Assembly: GCA_943704415.1 (NCBI GenBank)
Contig: CALSCO010001662.1
Span: 1-25,489 of the forward strand
DNA: 25,489 bases
Source: Parvularia atlantis
Lineage: Eukaryota; Opisthokonta; Rotosphaerida
Reading direction: 5' to 3'
Of the stretch, positions 19,752 to 25,489 are shown in pieces (positions within the stretch are counted from its first letter, which is position 1; each line of letters opens with the position of its first letter). Below the pieces are notes generated by a model. The model searched no databases and had not been told where the DNA came from. It saw only the letters and a list, made by a program, of their open reading frames with translations. The translations under genes were made by a program, and so were the position numbers.

Positions 19752-21542
19752 TCACACCTCGGCGACGATCTCGGCGCTGATCGCTGGCAGCTCCCTCTGC
19801 GCCCTGCTGACGACGACCTGACAACGTGCGCACGCGATGTCAGCTCGTGGCGTGCCCGGTAGAGCGCGTGCGCACCTTTGCCTCGGGCACAGCGTCGCGC
19901 AGGAACACGCTCAGCGCCGGCGGCAGGTACTGCCCAAACTGGCGCGCAAAGGCGTCGCTGCGGTGCTGCTCGTCTGCCGTGACGCGTGCGCGGTCAGCCG
20001 CGCAGGCGTGCAACCCGTCTGCACACCCGCTCGTAGCGCATCCAGCTGCGCCTGCATCGCCGCGACCACCTCGGCGTGCTGCCGCGCGGTCTCGTGTCGC
20101 CGGTGGACCTCGACGATGAGCCAGTCGTACGCGTCGTAGAACAGGTCGTACCTGGCCGGTCCGTTAGCGCGCTCACCAAGCCATGGCGCGACCGTGCACC
20201 AGCTGACGAGGTCCACAAACTCGGCCAGGTTGAGCCTCGTCGTCTCGATGCGCGCGTTGAACGCCGTCTGCGGCACCGGTGGTGAGGACGGGAACGGCAG
20301 ACGGCACACGGCACACGGGCACACACCTCGGCCGACTTGAGGCTGGCGAGCTTTGGCCGCAACAGCGCCGCAAAGTCGTCCAGCTCGCCAAACAGCTCGC
20401 GGAGCTCGGCCAGCGCGGCCTCGTACGCCGCTGTCCGCTGCTGCACGCGCGCTCTGGCGGGCGCAAGGCTCAGCACAAGCACGGACGAGCGGTCACGCAC
20501 GTGCGCATACCCGAGCTCCTCAATGCGCTTCAGCCGGCTGTCGAGGTTGTCCATCATCGCAGGCAGTGTCCCGTCCTTGGCCTGCAGCTGCTGCATCTCG
20601 CCGTCTGGCAGCTGCTGACCATCGCGCACGCGCTTCCACGCCCCGACGCAGTACTCGTAGTGGTTGCCCAGGTCCCACAGCAGCCGTGCGAGCTCATCCG
20701 AGATGGCGAGCTGCTGCTGGATTGCTGTCTCGATCTCGGTCACAGCCGCGGTCGTGTTCGCGCGCTCGGGCCTCTGCAGCACGCGCAGGTCGTCGGCCAT
20801 CTTGTCGATCCGCTGGCTGAGCTCAGTGCAGACGGTGTCGCTCGCCTGCCGCAGCTCCTGCCGAGAGCGCGTGTGAGCGTGCCGCATGCTGCCAGTCGCC
20901 GTTGCGCACTTTGGCCGCCGCGAGCTCCTGCGTCGTCCGCAGCTTGAGCCGGTTGATCGAGTTGACGTCGACAAACTCAAACAGCGTCATCTCCTCGGCG
21001 GGCGAGGCCGGGGCCGGCGATGCCGTGCCGTGCAGCAGCGCGCGGCACTCGACGCAGAGGTCGCGCGCCACCCGCCGCTCCTTGAGCAGGCTGAACGCGT
21101 CCTCGAGGTCGCCGTACACGCGCTCGATCTCGACCGCGAGCGCCTGTGGCGCGATCGGCGCGCGTGAGGCCCGCTGCTGCCGTCCGCGCCCCTCCCGCGA
21201 CGCACGTCGTGCTGCCGGTACACGCCCTGGCTGTGATCGGCGACCTGCCGCATGATCTGCCGCAGCGCCTGCGCGCGCGCCGCTCAGCCGCCACGCCACG
21301 TCGCGTCCCCGCCGCACCTCGATCTGCAGCGCCATCTCGCGGCCAACGAAGACGAAGCGTGCGGCCAGCTTGGCGATGTCCTCGCGCTGCGTGCCGGCGG
21401 CGAGGATGACGGCGTTGGCGCGCGCGCCGTTATTCTGCGCCAGCGCGAGCGCGCGCTTGGCCGGCTCGATGAGCTTGATCAGCTGCACGACAGCGTCGCC
21501 CATCGTCGCTGCTGCCGCTGCTGCTGCTGCTGCGTCGCGCAT
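19752..21542 (-). CDS. ATG17: Autophagy scaffold Atg17
   Basis: Exons: 21542-21318, 21268-21206, 21143-20910, 20857-20327, 20267-20200, 20151-20027, 19973-19876, 19817-19752; 469 residues. Atg17 is an elongated, almost wholly helical scaffold of the Atg1 kinase complex that organises the pre-autophagosomal structure. The predicted protein is helical and coiled-coil-like throughout. Family marks are TLFEFVDVNSINRLK, the central LARLLWDLGNHYEYC and the C-terminal FVDLVSWYDLFYDAYDWLIVEVHRR. The end RSDAFARQFGQYLPPALSVFL corresponds to the conserved Atg17 C-terminus. The last exon depends on the intron 19818-19875 (GTGCGC donor, GCTGAC branch, GTCAG acceptor); without it the protein would end 11 residues after the donor. 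Two starts are possible: 21542, which adds an Ala run from a GCN repeat, and 21503 (MGDAVVQL). It is divergent from the next gene, 74 bp apart. Confidence 0.85.
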
Positions 21543-21616
21543 CGCGTGAGCCTCCTGTCCGGCGTCCGCAAGCGCCGACGACGTGGCGCAAGCGTCGTGT
21601 CATCAATTTAGAGGCG
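21543..21616. promoter_or_regulatory. Divergent promoter ATG17 / 21617 gene
   Basis: These 74 bp separate two start codons. The stretch is relatively AT-rich near 21600-21610 (ATCAATTTA). No named element is evident. Confidence 0.5.
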
Positions 21617-22065
21617 ATGTCTACACCCACTGCACTTCAACCAGCAATGTTCGTAGAGACCCTTGTGGCGCTCGGAGTCCTCTCCGTCCTCTGTGCGTCG
21701 TCTGCCGCGTCGCCTGCCGCGTCGCCTGCCGCGTCGCCCTGTGCTCACGGCGGGGACGACCGCAGCGCGTGAGAGCAGGCTGCTCGTCGCGCGCTACAGC
21801 GGCTTCGCCGTCGGGCGCGGGCTCGCGATGGTGCGGCGGATGCAGCGGCAGACGACCGTGATCGTGCGCTCGCTCGGCATCGGCGAGGCGCGTCGCGTTG
21901 CCGCTCCCGTCGACGACGTGCGCACGCGGGGGCTGACGGCGCGGTGAGCAGGCGCACAGCGATGTCGCGGCGCAGATGGACGAGCTGCGGCGCATCACGT
22001 GGGAGCTGCGCGCCGCCAGCCCGCGCAACGTCGTGCGCTCGACTCTGTCGTCGCTGCACCACCCG

Positions 22066-22097
<32 letters not shown>

Positions 22098-22550
22098 GGC
22101 CGACAATGACGAGCGCGGCTACATCGAGCAGACGGCGCGATCGCCACCACAGCCGCCTCCGCAGCAGGCGGAGCAGCAGCGACTGCACAACGATGTGCCG
22201 CCCGCCGCGCCCGTTCCAGCCGTGCGCGGCCTTGTCGCGGCGCGCCCAGGCTTTGCGCCGATGTACGCGTCGCCGACGGTCGTCGGTGCGTGCGCGCGCA
22301 CGTCTCCTAACCGACTGCTGACCGCAGCGCAGACCGCATCCCCGGCGGCGCCGACTACGTCGCCGAGTCGATGTTCCTGTCCGAGACGATCAGGCAACAG
22401 CAGCATACCCAGGCCGCGCCACCAACGCCGCCCAGCAGCAGCGACGCCGATGCGTTCTCGCCGAGCACCAAGTCGGTGCTGGAAACGCTCGGCGTGCTCG
22501 AGAGCGACGGGCAGCAGGGCGAGCGCGCAGCAAAACCTCAGGCAAGATGA
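21617..22550 (+). CDS. Unknown protein with N-terminal membrane segment, TatB-like look
   Basis: Exons: 21617-21692, 21766-21917, 21952-22285, 22333-22550; 259 residues. I do not recognise the family. An N-terminal hydrophobic stretch (AMFVETLVALGVLSVL) is followed by an amphipathic helix (RLLVARYSGFAVGRGLAMVRRMQRQ) and, after a short loop, a charged helix (SDVAAQMDELRRITWELRAA). This order recalls bacterial TatA/TatB proteins: a short transmembrane helix, an amphipathic helix and a coiled helix. The rest is low complexity, with a glycine run from a GGC repeat (about 22068-22096), Pro/Gln-rich stretches and a semi-conserved-looking piece RIPGGADYVAESMFLSETIR. It could be an organelle inner-membrane protein, but this is inference. 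Intron 21918-21951 is only 34 nt. The stop lies 21 bp from the convergent Brf1 stop. Confidence 0.65.
21703..21738. repeat. Three tandem copies of a 12-bp unit in an intron
   Basis: The unit TGCCGCGTCGCC occurs three times head to tail inside intron 21693-21765 of the 21617 gene. Confidence 0.85.
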
Positions 22551-22571
22551 TGATGTACAACACGTGGGCAC

Positions 22572-25151
22572 TCAGGCCTCCTCCTCCACGGGCACGGGCA
22601 CCGGCACCGGCAAGGCCGCGCGCCTGCTCGGGCTGCTCGTCGAGGCGGACGCGGGCAGGGGCTGCGGTGTCTGCGGTGCCTGCGCCCGCGACTGCCCGCG
22701 CGCGTGCGGCCGTCAGCTTTGCGCTCTCTGTGCACGGGACGGCAGCGCACCCCGCGCGTCGGCGCCAGCGGCAGCACCAGCGACGTCGGCTGCGGCACGC
22801 CGACGCTGGGCTTGGTCTCGTCCTCAAACAGGTTTTCAAGCACCTGCGCGGCGCGTCAGCCGAGCAGGCGCATGCACACGCACACGGGCCGCAAGCGCGC
22901 CTCGTAGTTGATCTTTTTTGAGAACTTTTTCTGGCTCAGGGCCTGCATCGTCGCCTCGGCCGCGCTGTTGGCCGGCGGCTGGCTGCGGACCTCGGCGCGC
23001 GTCTTGCGCTTGCGCTGCACGCCACCGCCGAGTCAGTCCCGCACACACGCGCCCACGCGCTCGCAACGCGCACCTTCTTCGCCTCCATTTTCTCGAGCGC
23101 GCCAGACTCGGCGAGCTGCTTCTGCTTCTCTGCAGCGCGCTGGCAGGTCAGCTGGCCGCGACAGCGCGCAGTGCGACCGGCCCCGCACGTACCCTCCTGT
23201 AGCGTGAGGTACTCCTGGTTGGCCTCGAGCCACAGCTGCGTCTTCACGCCGACCTCGTCCTTGGTCAGCAGCGCGCCGACAACCTCGACATCGTCGTCCA
23301 AGTCCGACAGTGAGTCGTCGGCCGGCGGCTGGCTGGGCGACTCGGTCACAGGCCGCTCTACGTGTGCCATCAGCGGCCGGGGGGCGCAGGCGCAGGCAGG
23401 CGCGCAGCGAGGCACGCACTGTCCTTCTCGGACTTGATCACGTTCTGGATGCGGTTCACTGGTGCGGGTCCGGTCAGCCCACACGCACAACGTGCGGCGC
23501 AGCCACGCACGCTCGTTCTTCTCCATCCGCAGCAGCTCGGCCTCCATTTGCTTTTCGGTCTCTTCGACCGCGCTCATCGATATCCCGCCCAGCACCTCGG
23601 CCATCTGCCGGGTATGTAAGGCACGCAAGCGGCAGCAACAGGCTGCACGGCGCACCGGCGTCATCATCGGGTCCGACACGAGCGACTTGATGCTCTCCTG
23701 GTACAGGTCGGCTGGGCGCTTCTCCGCGGGCGCTGCGGCGTGTGCACTTCTCGTCAGCCAACCAAAAGGCGCCGCGCAACAAGGCCGCCGCACCCTGCTT
23801 CTGCCGCTTGCGCGCCTGCGTGAACGACGGTGGGTCGGCCTCCTCCTCGAGGTCGATCGTTGCAAACTCCTGAGGCGTGAGCTGGCCTGGGCGTGCGGCC
23901 GCGTGAGCCCCCAGAGGCGGTGCAGCGTGCATGCGTACGCACCCGCCGGCGTCTGCTCAAACTCGCTCAGGCGGTTGCGCAGCGTGAGCTCGCACACGCG
24001 CACGACCTCGACGATCTCCTTGTGCGTGCGTTTGAACCCGTGCAGGCGAGCGGCAATGAGCAGGCCTGCCACAGGCCGGCGTGAGCTGCTCGCGTGCAAC
24101 AGTGCACAGCGGCACGCACTGGCGCCGCACAGGCCCGACGGGCGCCGCCCGACCTGCATCCAGTCGCGCTTCATGCGCCCGACAAGGCGCAGCGCGGTGA
24201 CGGCGACCTGCCGTGAAGGTGAGCATCGGACGCGCGGTGCGAACCAGTCGCGGCGCACTTGGCGCGTCTTGTCGCCAAACTCGAGCCGGCTGGCGAAGCG
24301 CTCGATGTAGAGCGACGGGTCGACGATCGGCACCTTGATGTGCAGCACATTGATGAACTTGGAGAACGTGTCGCCGAGCACAAACACATTCGTCTGGTGA
24401 AGCGCGCGCACGGTCAGAACGAGCGGGCGGCGCCGTGCGATCGCGCCGCGTGCCTGCAGGATGTCGGAAAAGTCGATGAGCATGTGCGGTGTCTGCTCGC
24501 GGCGGCAGATAATGTACAGGCACGCGGCGACGACGTTCTGCGTCTTGCGCCCCTGCAGTGCCCCCGGTGCGGGCGCGTTAGTGGCGGGCGGTGTACGGGC
24601 GGGGCGCCCCAGCCGACCTGGATGAAGTTGTGGTTCATCGCGGCCTGGAACAGCCGCACGGCCGCATCGACAATGTACGAGTTGAGGCGGAGCGCGGCGG
24701 CGAGCGTGCCGATGCGGATGCGGCCTGGGCCGTGACGTGAGCGGCGGCCGCGGGCTGCTCGGCGCGCCACACGCCACGACACCGTTGCGCATCGTCACCT
24801 CGCGCGACTCGCGCGACACGCCCGAAAAGCCCGGCCCGGTCACGAGGGGCTTGGCGCCGCTAGTGGCCGACAGGAACTGCAGCGCGCGGGTTGAGTGCGC
24901 GCCACCCACTTGCTGGCCCCGGCGCACCTGGCCCTGCAGCACGGACGCGCCCGAGGCGGTCTCGCTGAATGTGACCTCGGAGACGATCGCGTTCTCCTCG
25001 ACGACCTGCGGGCCGCGTGCGCGCGGGCCCATTGAGCGGGTCACCGGCACGCGCGCAAGTATCGGTTGGCACGCACCAGGCCGCACGAGCTGCACGCGAG
25101 CGAGCCCGCGTCCGACTCAACGACGGGCGCCGAGCACTTGGGGCACTTCAT
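22572..25151 (-). CDS. BRF1: TFIIIB subunit Brf1
   Basis: Exons: 25151-25077, 25005-24783, 24724-24618, 24552-24454, 24393-24259, 24207-24120, 24065-23943, 23886-23794, 23732-23656, 23604-23511, 23458-23420, 23357-23193, 23129-23074, 23014-22886, 22843-22751, 22679-22572; 567 residues. Brf1 joins TBP and Bdp1 to recruit RNA polymerase III. A zinc ribbon stands at the N-terminus (MKCPKC at residues 1-6, LACSSCGL at 18-25). The first cyclin fold includes [36 protein letters not shown] and [11 protein letters not shown]. The second includes [27 protein letters not shown] and [27 protein letters not shown] follows, and the Brf1 homology block is near the C-terminus ([21 protein letters not shown]). 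Intron 24394-24453 is GC-AG (CAG|GCACGC). It is frame-neutral, but retaining it would insert 20 residues into a cyclin repeat where the family has none. The protein ends Pro/Val-rich, VPVEEEA. Confidence 0.95.
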
Positions 25152-25346
25152 TGTGTCGCGCGGCGGTCTGGGGCGCGGCGCGCGTGAGGCGGCCGATGCA
25201 GGGCGAGGCGCAGGGAGAGGCGAGGGAGAGGGCGAACGAGAACCGGTGCCCCTCAAGACGGTTGTGTCAGCCAACTCCACACTGGGCCTGGCGGATGCGC
25301 GAGTGTATGCATCGCGGCTGTGATCGAGTCACAAGCGCGCGTAGAT
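25152..25346. promoter_or_regulatory. Divergent promoter BRF1 / 25347 gene
   Basis: These 195 bp separate two divergent starts. They include a purine-rich stretch at about 25199-25235 (AGGCGAGGGAG-type repeats). No TATA or CCAAT box is evident. Confidence 0.5.
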
Positions 25347-25489
25347 ATGAAGCGCGGATCGGGTGGCGGCGCACTGGGCGGCCGCAAGCGCGCCAACGCC
25401 GACCCGGGCCGGTCCACGCCCGTGCTGGACCTGTTCCGCGGGTTCCGCGCGAGCCTGGACGCGATCGTGCGCCCTGCCCCCACCCCCCC
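25347..25489 (+). CDS. Start of an unidentified gene (3' partial)
   Basis: An open frame starts at ATG 25347 with MKRGSGGGALGGRKR, followed by STPVLDLFRGFRASLDAI, and runs towards the window end. The N-terminus is basic and glycine-rich, then apparently helical. GTGCGC at 25469 has the form of the donor used throughout the window, so the first exon may end after residue 41. The position divergent from BRF1 and the coding character support a real gene. No family can be named from this much. Confidence 0.5.
   Translation, partial: MKRGSGGGALGGRKRANADPGRSTPVLDLFRGFRASLDAIVRPAPTP

Noticed and set aside
22600-22760. Cys-rich plus-strand frame ([11 protein letters not shown]...) resembling a ferredoxin or zinc motif
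   Set aside because: It is antisense to the last intron and last two exons of BRF1. The 21617 gene already ends at a stop at 22548-22550. The GC-rich complement of Ala/Pro/Arg codons produces Cys by chance.

Overview
The window is a compact, very GC-rich piece of fungal nuclear chromosome. A Zn2Cys6 transcription factor with a fungal-type middle region, an Atg17-like autophagy scaffold, an Mrc1/claspin-like protein and a Taz1/TRF-like telomere protein all point to fungi. The gene density, the many very short introns and the alternating gene strands would fit a basidiomycete, but that placement is inference. About 95 introns were placed by reading frame, splice signals and family homology. Most are 45-70 nt, begin GTGCG, carry a CTGAC/CTCAC/CTAAC branch site and end GCAG. 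Every gene model was joined by hand, and all complete models keep an open frame and a length divisible by three.

Layout from left to right: an SH3 protein with five tandem RA-like (beta-grasp) modules (1-3741, +, 5' end outside the window); a TauE/SafE-family membrane transporter (3963-6149, -); a lysine-rich, RS-repeat nuclear protein (6195-7090, +); a possible small gene of unknown function (7116-7527, -); acyloxyacyl hydrolase, AOAH (7726-10263, -); splicing factor Cwc15 (10347-11411, +); an Mrc1/claspin-like checkpoint mediator (11570-13597, +); a Zn2Cys6 transcription factor (13659-16881, -); a TRF/Taz1-like telobox protein (17025-19430, +); Atg17 (19752-21542, -); an unrecognised, possibly membrane-anchored protein with a TatB-like look (21617-22550, +); TFIIIB subunit Brf1 (22572-25151, -); and the first exon of an unidentified gene (25347 to the end, +).

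The genes do not form one pathway. They are housekeeping genes (splicing, Pol III transcription, replication checkpoint, telomere, autophagy) packed in divergent and convergent pairs with gaps of only 21-320 bp. The most unusual items are the animal-type AOAH in a fungal locus, the SH3 plus five RA-like array, recurrent AG|GCACG GC-AG introns, and long microsatellites (CT41, CA21, GT37, A34, a GCGGGC array) that all lie inside introns. I saw no rRNA, tRNA, CRISPR array, transposon or virus-derived element.
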